Assembly: GCA_947458985.1 (NCBI GenBank)
Contig: CANHBA010000090.1
Coordinates: 1 to 8,438, forward strand
Source: Flavobacteriales bacterium
GTDB lineage: Bacteria > Bacteroidota > Bacteroidia > Flavobacteriales_D > Crocinitomicaceae
DNA: 8,438 nucleotides
Direction: 5' to 3'
A program made the position numbers and the translations under genes. Position 1 is the stretch's first letter, and the number at the start of each line of letters is the position of its first letter. Shown piece after piece: positions 1-7,632 of the stretch. Below the pieces are notes generated by a model. That model ran no database searches, was not told where the DNA came from, and saw only the letters and a list, made by a program, of their open reading frames with translations.

Positions 1-1526
1 ACAACAAAATTACTGGCAAGCGCACCCCTAATTACCAAACCATTCGAGCTTACCCTTTCCTGAAAGAACTCACCCTAGAGGAAATGTCCAAAATTGCGCC
101 GCACCTCGCCAATTTTAAAGGTTTCCACGAAGAAGCCACCAGTGCGCGCAACTACCCTTATAAAAGTGCAGCCAACATCTTAGGCTATTTATCAGAAGTA
201 TACCGCGAAGAAATCGAAGTCGATCGCTTCTACAAACCAGGCAACAACATAGGCCGTGCAGGCATTGAGCGTTTTTATGAAAAAGAACTGCGCGGCATCA
301 AAGGCATTAAATATATTGTCACCTCTGCACTCAATAACGCCATCGAATCTTATGCCGATGGCAAATACGACACCACCGCCCGTCAAGCCGATCCTTTAAA
401 AATGGGTATGGACGTCGAGTTGCAAACCTATGGCGAAGAGCTCATGATGCATAAAAAAGGCTGTATTGTCGCCATTGAACCTTCAACTGGCGAAATCCTC
501 AGCATGGTTTCTGCACCTTCCTACGATCCTAATTTACTTGTCGGGAAACGCAACATCAGCGCCAATTATCCTAAACTAGCCCGAGACCCAAATCTGCCGC
601 TCTTCCCGCGACCATTACAAGCAGAATATCCTCCTGGTTCTATCTTTAAATTGGTGCAAAGCCTTATTGCAATGCAAGAAGGTGTTATTACTGCCAACAC
701 CGGGTTCCCTTGTGACAAAAGCTTAGTGGGTTGCCACAACCATCCATCTGCTCGCAATATCGCAGAAGCCATTCAGTATTCTTGCAACCCTTACTACTAC
801 ATGGCGGTGCGCCGCATCATCCAACAAGGTGTTAAAAAAAGCACCAATGCCGATGCCGAGTACGGGCTCAATAAATGGTACAAATACATCCGCAGCTTTG
901 GGTTGGGCGAAATCTTCGACACCGACGTCAGTGGCCAAAGGCCGGGGCTTATTCCAAACCCTGCTTTCTACGACAAATGGTATGGGCATCACACTTGGGC
1001 ATTTTCAACGATCCGTTCTATTTCTATTGGTCAAGGGGAAGTGAAACTCACTCCATTGCAAATGGCCAATATCGTTGCTGTTATCGCCAATAAAGGTTGG
1101 TACTATACACCTCACTTCGTCAGGTCTATTGGCAATAAAGGGTCATTACCTCAATTTAAGAAAAAGCGCTGGACCATGATCAACTACCAGCATTTTGACC
1201 CCGTCATTGAAGGAATGCGCAGGGTAGTCAATGAACCAGGCGGTACAGGCAAAATGGCGCGCTTAGAAGACATCATGGTTTGCGGTAAAACCGGAACCGT
1301 TCAAAACCCACATGGCGAAGACCACTCCGTATTTTTTGCTTTTGCACCTATGAACAAACCCAAAATAGCCATTGCTGTTTTTGTCGAAAACGCCGGATGG
1401 GGAGGAACTTGGGCAGCGCCAATTACCGCTTTAATGATCGAAAAATACCTCAAGGGGAAAATCTCCGATCCAGATAAAGAAAAGCGCATCATGGAAGCGC
1501 AAATTGCTTATCAATCTTCTAATTAA
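1..1526 (+). CDS. mrdA: Penicillin-binding protein 2 (peptidoglycan D,D-transpeptidase), 5' partial
   Basis: This class B PBP cross-links peptidoglycan stems during cell elongation. It is anchored in the inner membrane, acts in the periplasm and partners with RodA. The frame is open from base 3 with no stop, so the true start is upstream. About 507 residues are visible, and the N-terminal membrane anchor and first part of the dimerisation domain are missing. Counting from the internal ATG at 84, the three catalytic motifs are intact. These are SIFK at residues 186-189 (nucleophile codon at 639), SCN at 233-235 and KTG at 402-404. The stretch 'RNYPYKSAANILGYLSEV' near residue 22 is the usual PBP2 linker motif. 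A Cys/His cluster (C210, C217, H218, H220) precedes SCN and may bind metal; this is inference. The stop overlaps the rodA start by one base (TAATG), suggesting coupled translation. Identity is very secure. The internal ATG at 84 is not the start, because homologous sequence continues upstream of it. Confidence 0.96.
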   Translation, partial: NKITGKRTPNYQTIRAYPFLKELTLEEMSKIAPHLANFKGFHEEATSARNYPYKSAANILGYLSEVYREEIEVDRFYKPGNNIGRAGIERFYEKELRGIKGIKYIVTSALNNAIESYADGKYDTTARQADPLKMGMDVELQTYGEELMMHKKGCIVAIEPSTGEILSMVSAPSYDPNLLVGKRNISANYPKLARDPNLPLFPRPLQAEYPPGSIFKLVQSLIAMQEGVITANTGFPCDKSLVGCHNHPSARNIAEAIQYSCNPYYYMAVRRIIQQGVKKSTNADAEYGLNKWYKYIRSFGLGEIFDTDVSGQRPGLIPNPAFYDKWYGHHTWAFSTIRSISIGQGEVKLTPLQMANIVAVIANKGWYYTPHFVRSIGNKGSLPQFKKKRWTMINYQHFDPVIEGMRRVVNEPGGTGKMARLEDIMVCGKTGTVQNPHGEDHSVFFAFAPMNKPKIAIAVFVENAGWGGTWAAPITALMIEKYLKGKISDPDKEKRIMEAQIAYQSSN

Positions 1527-2926
1527 TGCGCAAACAAGAAAGCCTCACCGAACACCTCGACTGGCCACTCTTTGGCGCGCTCATCACGATGCTATTGATG
1601 GGCTTAGCAACCGTGTATTCCGTTGCTTACAACGAAGAAGCACCTTCTATTTTCAACTTTTCAGAAAAATATGGCCGACAACTCTTCTGGATCATCTTTT
1701 CTTTGTTCTTAGGCCTACTCGTCTTCTTAATTGACTCCGATATATACCGAAGGTTTGCCATTCCCATTTATCTATCCACGCTGGTACTCCTCGTCATTGT
1801 GCTATTTATGCCTGCGGTTCACGGCGCTCACGCTTGGTTGGGGGTAGGCTCGTTTGGTGTACAACCTGCAGAGTTCGCCAAAATCTCCACCTCGCTCTTA
1901 CTGGCAAAATACATCAGTGGACTCACTGTAAAGCAACAAACCACCGGAACCGTACTTACCGCAAGTAGTATTCTACTGATCCCAATGGTGCTTATTCTCT
2001 TACAGCCCGATGCCGGAACATTTGTCGTCTTTACCTCCTTTTTATTTGTCATGTACCGCGAAGGACTCACTTTTGACCCGATACTTCTTAATTTTGTCAA
2101 TGCCATTCCTGGAGTACGCTACAAAGAGACATGGGTAGGTTCGCACTTTATTCCAATACTTTTTGCGCTTGTATTTCTCAGTATTATTACGCTATTACTC
2201 GATAGTGTCATTTTTCACGTGAATCTTTTCGGTTGGGACCTCGAACTAAGTGGTTCATCTGGCGTCATCTTTGGCCTCCTGCTTATTTATGCGCTGTCTT
2301 GGTTGCTTATGCAGCGTTTCAGTACGCGCCGTGAGCGCTCGCGCATGATGGTCGTACTCACACTTGGTTTACTCATCGCTAGCACTATTAGTTTTACCGT
2401 CGACAAAGGTTTTGATATGCTGCGCGCACACCAAAAAGACCGCATTGAGCTCTTTCTAGGACTCCGTGAAGACCCCAACGGCGACGACTACAACCGCAAC
2501 CGCGCCATGGCTGCTGTTGGCTCTGGTGGCTTTTTAGGAAAAGGGTACCGAGAAGCCTCTGTTTCAAGCGTTCGCTCCAACCACGTACCTGAAAGCGAAA
2601 CCGACTTTATTTTTTGTCCGTTCGCCGAAGAATGGGGTTTTGTAGGCGTAGTCGTTTTATTTGGTTTGTACTTTTTTGTTTTATTCCGCATCATCATTAT
2701 TGCTGAAAGACAACGCGCCGCATTCAATAGAATCTATGCCTATTGTGTGGCTATGATTTTATTCTACCACTTTGCCATCAATATTGGCATGAACATCGGT
2801 TTTGCGCCTGTCATTGGAATTCCCTTGCCGTTTTTTAGCTACGGGGGCTCTTCCATGATGTCGTTTAGTGTCATGCTATTTATATTATTGAAACTCGATG
2901 CGCAACGCAAAGATGTTTTACGCTAA
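1526..2926 (+). CDS. rodA: RodA, SEDS-family peptidoglycan glycosyltransferase
   Basis: RodA polymerises lipid II into glycan strands in the elongasome, together with PBP2, and is a polytopic inner-membrane protein. SEDS hallmarks are all visible. They are W104 and E116 in 'AHAWLG..SFGVQPAEFAK', QPDAGT at 160-165, the Q-K-D-R-I block near 303-307, GSGGFLGKGY at 332-341, the putative catalytic D360 in 'VPESETDFIF', and the C-terminal 'GIPLPFFSYGGSS' at 431-443. D360 corresponds by alignment to E. coli RodA D262. At 466 residues it is about 95 longer than E. coli RodA. The extra length lies between QPDAGT and QKDRI and contains additional hydrophobic segments (roughly 207-229, 245-263 and 273-291). 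I associate such an insert with Bacteroidota RodA. The start is the ATG overlapping the mrdA stop, and the N-terminus matches family expectations. FtsW is the main alternative, but the adjacent PBP2 gene argues for RodA. Confidence 0.96.
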   Translation: MRKQESLTEHLDWPLFGALITMLLMGLATVYSVAYNEEAPSIFNFSEKYGRQLFWIIFSLFLGLLVFLIDSDIYRRFAIPIYLSTLVLLVIVLFMPAVHGAHAWLGVGSFGVQPAEFAKISTSLLLAKYISGLTVKQQTTGTVLTASSILLIPMVLILLQPDAGTFVVFTSFLFVMYREGLTFDPILLNFVNAIPGVRYKETWVGSHFIPILFALVFLSIITLLLDSVIFHVNLFGWDLELSGSSGVIFGLLLIYALSWLLMQRFSTRRERSRMMVVLTLGLLIASTISFTVDKGFDMLRAHQKDRIELFLGLREDPNGDDYNRNRAMAAVGSGGFLGKGYREASVSSVRSNHVPESETDFIFCPFAEEWGFVGVVVLFGLYFFVLFRIIIIAERQRAAFNRIYAYCVAMILFYHFAINIGMNIGFAPVIGIPLPFFSYGGSSMMSFSVMLFILLKLDAQRKDVLR

Positions 2927-2946
2927 TTCGTTGTAAAAAAGAACTT

Positions 2947-5454
2947 ATGAAAAAGAAAGCAACTGTTTTGAATGAGCAAGAACAAAAAAAGATGACCAAA
3001 TTGTTCTGGATTTTAGCCTTGCTCCCGTTCTTTTTGGTGGCAAGTATTCTCTTGTTGCAGTCCGAAGACGACCTTCCGCCGGTTTCCATGCTCGACAACC
3101 CACCTGAACTTCAGGCTTCACTCATTCTCGCTAAAAAAAGCGTCAAGGAAGACACCGTAATTGGTCGTTTTTGGCAAGTGAACCGTACGAGTGTCAAGTA
3201 CCGCGAGATTTCACCTTTTGTGACTGACGCCCTCATTTCTACCGAAGATGAACGTTTTGTACAACACTCCGGAGTAGATTTCCGCGCTTTGGCACGTTCA
3301 TTCACCTCATTTGGCCGTTCGGGAGGAGCCTCTACCATTCCACAACAGTTGGCTAAATTACTCTTCACCTTACAACAGCGCCAACGCGAAGAAATCGCAC
3401 GTGCCAGCGGCACGCGTCTCGAACTCCCTTATGTAGGCGGTATCCTTGGCAAATTTCGACGCGTCAGTGAGAAAGCCCGTGAAAACATCATTGCAAAGCG
3501 CCTTGAAGAACGCTTTACCAAAGAAGAAATCATCACGATGTACCTCAATCAGTTCGATTTCTTGTACAATGCAGTAGGTATCGAAAATGCCTCCAGAGTA
3601 TATTTCAACAAAAGTCCGAAAGATCTAAGCAAGTCAGAGGCCGCCACCTTGGTTGGTCTTTGCAAGAACCCAACGATTTACAACCCGTACAGCTATCAAA
3701 TTCGCAATTACCGCGCAAAAATTGCTGAAACCAAAGGTATCGCGCTAAGTGCAGTTACCAAAGACGAAATTTTAGTAGCCCGCGCAAAAGACTCTACCAC
3801 AGCCCATTCACGTCGCAACCAAGTTTTGTTTCAATGGCTCAAAAACAGCGAAAAAGGTAACGAAGCCCTGCGCACGAAAATTACCCGCGAAGAATACAAC
3901 AAACTGATCCAAACACCAATTGTGATCAATTACCGCTCTTTGGACCACAAAGAAGGAATGGCCCCTTACTTCAGAAAAGAACTCCGCACAGAGGTACAGT
4001 CTATTTTATTAGCCAAAAAAGCCGACGGTACCTTTAAGTATTTGCGAGAAGACGGCAACCCATATGATATCGATGCCGATGGTCTCAAAATCTACACCAC
4101 CATTAACCCCACTATGCAGCGCTACGCTGAAGCGGCGGTCGAAAGACACATCAAAGACGAACTTCAGCCTCAATTCGACCTCAATAACAAGGGTCTTAAA
4201 AATTATCCGTTCTCCAATAGCATCAAGCCAGAAATTGTAGAACAAATCATGACCTCTGCACGCCATAACTCAGACCGCTACAAAAAATTAGTTGCCCTAG
4301 GCCTGACAGAAGCAGATATCAATAAAGAATTCAATCTGCCTGTCGAAATGACGGTTTTCAGTTTAAAAGGCGAACGCGATACCGTCATGAGCCCCAATGA
4401 CTCCATCCGCTACTACAAAGCTTTCTTACACGCAGGCATGGTGTCCGTAGACCCACGCACCGGTTTTGTGAAAGCATGGGTGGGTGGCATCAACTTCAAG
4501 CACTTTGGCTACGACCACGTCCGCCAAGGAAAACGCCAAGTAGGCTCAACTATCAAACCCTTTGTTTATGCGGCAGCGCTTTCCATGAAAGTCGTGAATC
4601 CTTGCACAGGCTTTTCTGCCGACGAATACTGCCTAGACCTCGTAGACCATAACACCAATAAAGTGGTAGGTCAATACTGTCCAGCGGGGCCAGCTGCTCC
4701 AACGGTGCGAGACGGACTTGCACAATCTTCTAATAAGGTAACGGTTGCTGTCATGGGACGCATGGGCAATTTCAATCCGGTTCAAAAAACAGGAGGCCCA
4801 TACCAAATTGAGAAACTCCTCAAGAAAATGGAGATTGAACTCAACCCCAACGACGTCGTTCCTTCCATGTGCTTAGGCAGTATGGACCTCTCCCTTTTGC
4901 AAATGGTAGCCGCGCAATGTGTGTTCCCAAATAACGGTATTTACATCCGCCCTACTTTTATTGAACGCATCACAGACCGCAACGGAAAAGTCATTTATAG
5001 CGCTACAGAACACCGCGAACAAGCTTTAAATGCAACCGTTGCCTACGAAATGCTGCAAATGATGAAAGGTGTGGTTAATTTTGGAACAGCCGGTAGCCTG
5101 CGCGGCGGCCGCAGCTGGGGAGGCATTAGCGCACCAACTGCTGGTAAAACCGGTACCACACAAAACAACTCTGATGGTTGGTTTGTAGGCATAACCCCAG
5201 AATTAGTTACTGGCGTTTGGGTTGGTGCCGAAGACCGCGCCGTGCGCTTTAAAAGCATGACCTGGGGCCAAGGTGGTCGAATGGCCTTGCCAATTTATGG
5301 TTACTTTATGCAAAAAGTCTATAAAGACCCCGGCATAGCGCTTTCAACCCGAGATTTCGACCAACCAACCGACTACGACCCTTCGGTCTACGACTGCACC
5401 GCAGCTCCACAACCCGAAACCGTAGACGAATCAGAGGTTCCATTTGAATTTTAA
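2947..5454 (+). CDS. Class A penicillin-binding protein (PBP1A-type), bifunctional transglycosylase/transpeptidase
   Basis: This enzyme both polymerises lipid II and cross-links stem peptides, anchored in the inner membrane with its bulk in the periplasm. Layout of the 835 residues is a short basic cytoplasmic tail, one membrane segment (about 19-37), a GT51 domain (about 85-250), a linker and a transpeptidase domain (about 495-785). GT51 signatures are TEDERF with the presumed catalytic E100, GGASTIPQQLAKLLF at 126-140, and a second conserved glutamate, E179 in 'SEKAREN'. Transpeptidase motifs are STIK at 534-537, SSN at 594-596 and KTG at 734-736. All key residues are present, so it should be active. 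About 27 extra residues (141-170) lie between the QQLAK helix and the 'EKAREN' helix compared with E. coli PBP1b. The tail from about 805 is acidic and probably disordered. The gene begins 20 bp after rodA and ends 3 bp before scoA. The class is certain, but assignment as a strict mrcA orthologue is not, so no symbol is given. Confidence 0.96.
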   Translation: MKKKATVLNEQEQKKMTKLFWILALLPFFLVASILLLQSEDDLPPVSMLDNPPELQASLILAKKSVKEDTVIGRFWQVNRTSVKYREISPFVTDALISTEDERFVQHSGVDFRALARSFTSFGRSGGASTIPQQLAKLLFTLQQRQREEIARASGTRLELPYVGGILGKFRRVSEKARENIIAKRLEERFTKEEIITMYLNQFDFLYNAVGIENASRVYFNKSPKDLSKSEAATLVGLCKNPTIYNPYSYQIRNYRAKIAETKGIALSAVTKDEILVARAKDSTTAHSRRNQVLFQWLKNSEKGNEALRTKITREEYNKLIQTPIVINYRSLDHKEGMAPYFRKELRTEVQSILLAKKADGTFKYLREDGNPYDIDADGLKIYTTINPTMQRYAEAAVERHIKDELQPQFDLNNKGLKNYPFSNSIKPEIVEQIMTSARHNSDRYKKLVALGLTEADINKEFNLPVEMTVFSLKGERDTVMSPNDSIRYYKAFLHAGMVSVDPRTGFVKAWVGGINFKHFGYDHVRQGKRQVGSTIKPFVYAAALSMKVVNPCTGFSADEYCLDLVDHNTNKVVGQYCPAGPAAPTVRDGLAQSSNKVTVAVMGRMGNFNPVQKTGGPYQIEKLLKKMEIELNPNDVVPSMCLGSMDLSLLQMVAAQCVFPNNGIYIRPTFIERITDRNGKVIYSATEHREQALNATVAYEMLQMMKGVVNFGTAGSLRGGRSWGGISAPTAGKTGTTQNNSDGWFVGITPELVTGVWVGAEDRAVRFKSMTWGQGGRMALPIYGYFMQKVYKDPGIALSTRDFDQPTDYDPSVYDCTAAPQPETVDESEVPFEF

Positions 5455-5457
5455 GAC

Positions 5458-6156
5458 ATGAACAAAGTAGTAAATGACCCCGCAGCTGCGCTCGACGGCA
5501 TTCAAGACGGCATGACCCTCATGGTTGGCGGTTTTGGCTTGTGTGGGATTCCCGAAAACTCCATCGCCCAACTCGTCAAGATGGGCACCAAAAACCTCAC
5601 TTGCATTTCCAACAACGCCGGCGTAGACGACTTCGGTCTTGGGCTTTTGTTGCAAGCAAAGCAAGTCAAAAAAATGATCAGCTCTTACGTTGGTGAAAAC
5701 GATGAATTCGAGCGTCAAATGCTCAGCGGTGAACTCGAAGTAGACCTCATCCCGCAAGGCTCTTTGGCAGAACGCTGCCGTGCAGGCGGTGCAGGAATCC
5801 CCGCATTCTTTACTCCTGCTGGCTTCGGAACCGAAGTAGCTGAAGGCAAAGAGGTGCGCATTTTTAACGGAAAACCACACATTTTAGAGAGCGCCCTTAC
5901 TGCAGACTACGCCATTGTCAAGGCCTGGAAAGGCGACACCGAAGGCAACCTCATCTATAAAGCAACGGCCCGAAACTTCAATCCAATGATGGCAATGGCT
6001 GGTAAAATCACCATTGCTGAGGTAGAAGAACTCGTACCGGCTGGCTCACTAGACCCCAACCAAATTCATACGCCGGGCATCTTTGTTCAGCGCATTTTCC
6101 AAGGAGAAAAATTTGAAAAACGCATCGAACAACGCACTGTTCGTTCTAAACAATAA
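5458..6156 (+). CDS. scoA: 3-oxoacid CoA-transferase subunit A (succinyl-CoA:acetoacetate type)
   Basis: This is the alpha subunit of a cytoplasmic class I CoA-transferase that moves CoA between succinyl-CoA and acetoacetate or a related 3-oxo acid. It links ketone or short-chain acid use to the TCA cycle. The 232 residues are normal for this subunit. The CoA-transferase signature 'DGMTLMVGGFGLCGIP' spans residues 17-32, and the second glycine-rich segment 'GAGIPAFFTPAGFGT' spans 111-125. The conserved 'KAWKGD..GNLIYKATARNFNP' region occupies about 155-176. It starts 3 bp after the class A PBP stop, with no visible promoter or Shine-Dalgarno sequence, and is followed after 4 bp by its partner subunit, as expected for a heteromeric enzyme. 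Substrate choice cannot be fixed from sequence; acetate- or butyrate-type acceptors remain possible, though the succinyl-CoA type is the best fit. Confidence 0.93.
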   Translation: MNKVVNDPAAALDGIQDGMTLMVGGFGLCGIPENSIAQLVKMGTKNLTCISNNAGVDDFGLGLLLQAKQVKKMISSYVGENDEFERQMLSGELEVDLIPQGSLAERCRAGGAGIPAFFTPAGFGTEVAEGKEVRIFNGKPHILESALTADYAIVKAWKGDTEGNLIYKATARNFNPMMAMAGKITIAEVEELVPAGSLDPNQIHTPGIFVQRIFQGEKFEKRIEQRTVRSKQ

Positions 6157-6160
6157 GCTC

Positions 6161-6817
6161 ATGGCACTCGATAAAACAGGCATTGCCAAGCGCATTGCAC
6201 AAGAATTACAAGATGGTTGGTATGTCAATCTCGGCATCGGCATTCCTACGCTCGTTGCCAACTACATTCCCGAAGGCATTGAAGTAGAGTTTCAGTCAGA
6301 AAACGGTATTTTAGGCATGGGTCCTTTTCCTTTTGAAGGCGAAGAAGACCCAGACCTCATCAATGCGGGCAAAAAAACCATCACAGCTCGTGAAGGTGCT
6401 TCATTCTTTGATTCCGCGATGTCTTTTGCCATGATACGCGGCCAACATGTGCAACTTACCGTACTTGGCGCCATGGAGGTTTCTCAAAATGGCGATATCG
6501 CCAACTGGAAAATCCCTGGCAAAATGGTCAAAGGAATGGGTGGCGCCATGGACCTCGTTGCTTCGGCAGAGAATATTATTGTTGCCATGATGCACAGCAA
6601 CAAAGCAGGTGAATCTAAAATACTGAAAGCCTGTACACTGCCACTTACAGGAGTAGGTTGTGTGCGCAAAGTTGTAACCGAACTTGCGGTGCTCGAAATC
6701 AAAGAAGGTAAATTCCATTTACTAGAGCGCGCGCCAGGTGTAAGTGTTGAAGAAATTATCGCCAAAACTGAAGGTGATTTAGTCGTGCCAGAATTTGTCC
6801 CAGAAATGCAACTCTAA
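6161..6817 (+). CDS. scoB: 3-oxoacid CoA-transferase subunit B
   Basis: This is the beta subunit, carrying the catalytic glutamate that forms the enzyme-CoA thioester. That residue is E47 in 'FQSENGILG' (44-52), which matches the family's second signature. Other conserved blocks are 'YVNLGIGIPTLVANYIPEG' at 21-39, 'NAGK.TIT' near 70, 'GAMEVS..GDIANWKIPGK' at about 107-125 and 'GVGCVRKVVTELAV' at about 166-179. The length of 218 residues is typical. An in-frame ATG at 6083 would add 26 residues and overlap scoA by 74 bases. I chose 6161 because subunit B proteins normally begin just before a 'K..IAKRIA.EL.DG' helix and the added residues look like out-of-frame scoA. It lies 4 bp after scoA. 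Its stop directly abuts, in the same frame, the proposed TTG start of cysQ. Confidence 0.94.
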   Translation: MALDKTGIAKRIAQELQDGWYVNLGIGIPTLVANYIPEGIEVEFQSENGILGMGPFPFEGEEDPDLINAGKKTITAREGASFFDSAMSFAMIRGQHVQLTVLGAMEVSQNGDIANWKIPGKMVKGMGGAMDLVASAENIIVAMMHSNKAGESKILKACTLPLTGVGCVRKVVTELAVLEIKEGKFHLLERAPGVSVEEIIAKTEGDLVVPEFVPEMQL

Positions 6818-7627
6818 TTGCAAAAGTTTCCGGTAGCATATCGCTTCGCTATTTCAGCTGCACTTACCGCAAGCAAGGCCATCATGGCCATTTACGAACA
6901 AAATTTCGAAAGCCAAGACAAAGCAGACGGTTCTCCGGTAACTGCCGCAGACCTCGCTGCAAGCGCTTGCATTGAAGAAATACTAGCCCCACTTGGCATT
7001 CCAATCACTGGAGAAGAAAGCGACAAAGCACCCTATGAACAAAGACAACATTGGCAGCAGTGTTGGTGTATTGACCCACTAGACGGCACCAAAGAATTCA
7101 TTAAGCGCAATGGCGAATTTGCCGTCAATATCGCACTCATTGAAAATGGTCAGCCCATTTTTGGACTCATTGCCTCCCCTGTTCAAGAAGAAATATTACT
7201 TGGCTCAAAAGAAATAGGCGTCTTTGTTTTGCATTTTAAAGACGTAGATCTAATAGAAAATTGGACACAATTAGGTATTCCTGAAAAAATAAACAAACCG
7301 CTGGTCATGACCTGCTCTCGAAGCCACCACAGTGGGCCAGTTTTACAAATCATCAATGCCCTTAAGGAAAAAGACCATGAGCTAAACTACATCAAAAAAG
7401 GGTCGGCGCTCAAATTCTTTGATTTAGCATCGGGTAGAGCAGATATTTATCCGCGCTTTGCACCCACCATGGAATGGGATATCGCTGCCGGCCAAGCCAT
7501 TCTAGAAGCTTTAGGAGGTGAGGTAGTACATGCCGAAACAGGTGAGCCGCTTCGTTACAACAAAGCCAATTTGGTCAATCCGTATTTCATTGCCCGAACC
7601 CAAGCCATGAAAAACAGCAAGCGTTAA
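6818..7627 (+). CDS. cysQ: 3'(2'),5'-bisphosphate nucleotidase CysQ, TTG start
   Basis: CysQ hydrolyses 3'-phosphoadenosine 5'-phosphate (PAP), the by-product of sulfate assimilation and sulfotransfer, to AMP. It is a cytoplasmic or membrane-associated, Mg-dependent, lithium-sensitive phosphatase of the inositol monophosphatase family. Metal and catalytic motifs are complete: D45 in 'TAADLAA', GEES at 65-68, D86 and D89 in 'DPLDGTKEFIKRNGEF', and WD at 220-221 in 'EWDIAAGQAIL'. The 269 residues compare with about 246 in E. coli. The proposed start is TTG, immediately after the scoB stop and in the same frame, so no earlier start is possible. The first in-frame ATG (6884, residue 23) would remove most of the first helix, which aligns with the E. 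coli N-terminus, so TTG is preferred. No Shine-Dalgarno sequence is seen. Zero spacing suggests translational coupling to scoB. The 3' end overlaps the converging lipoprotein gene by four bases. Confidence 0.92.
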   Translation: MQKFPVAYRFAISAALTASKAIMAIYEQNFESQDKADGSPVTAADLAASACIEEILAPLGIPITGEESDKAPYEQRQHWQQCWCIDPLDGTKEFIKRNGEFAVNIALIENGQPIFGLIASPVQEEILLGSKEIGVFVLHFKDVDLIENWTQLGIPEKINKPLVMTCSRSHHSGPVLQIINALKEKDHELNYIKKGSALKFFDLASGRADIYPRFAPTMEWDIAAGQAILEALGGEVVHAETGEPLRYNKANLVNPYFIARTQAMKNSKR

Positions 7628-7632
7628 CGCTT
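7619..7632. repeat. 14-bp perfect palindrome spanning convergent stop codons
   Basis: AAGCGTTAACGCTT is its own reverse complement. Read on either strand it gives AAG CGT TAA (Lys-Arg-stop), so cysQ and the converging lipoprotein gene share it and both proteins end in Lys-Arg. The RNA could form a five-pair stem with a TTAA loop. On the minus strand it is followed by GCTGTTTTT, so it might act as a weak terminator for the lipoprotein transcript. On the plus strand no T run follows. The palindrome is seen directly; terminator function is speculative. Confidence 0.6.

Noticed and set aside
3523..3549. Apparent loss of a catalytic glutamate in GT51 (IITMYLN instead of ILExYLN)
   Set aside because: Alignment with E. 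coli PBP1b places the second catalytic glutamate at the 'EKAREN' position (E179), which is intact. The ILE glutamate is not the catalytic one.
5431..5880. 149-codon open frame on the minus strand
   Set aside because: It lies opposite the start and middle of scoA, whose family signatures are unambiguous. Its translation is low-complexity antisense of a strong coding frame, with no recognisable domain.
6083..6160. Upstream ATG extending scoB by 26 residues
   Set aside because: It would overlap scoA by 74 bases, and the added residues do not resemble any subunit B N-terminus. The ATG at 6161 fits family length.
6401..6718. 105-codon minus-strand open frame opposite scoB
   Set aside because: It is a shadow of the conserved scoB frame, with no start context or family resemblance.
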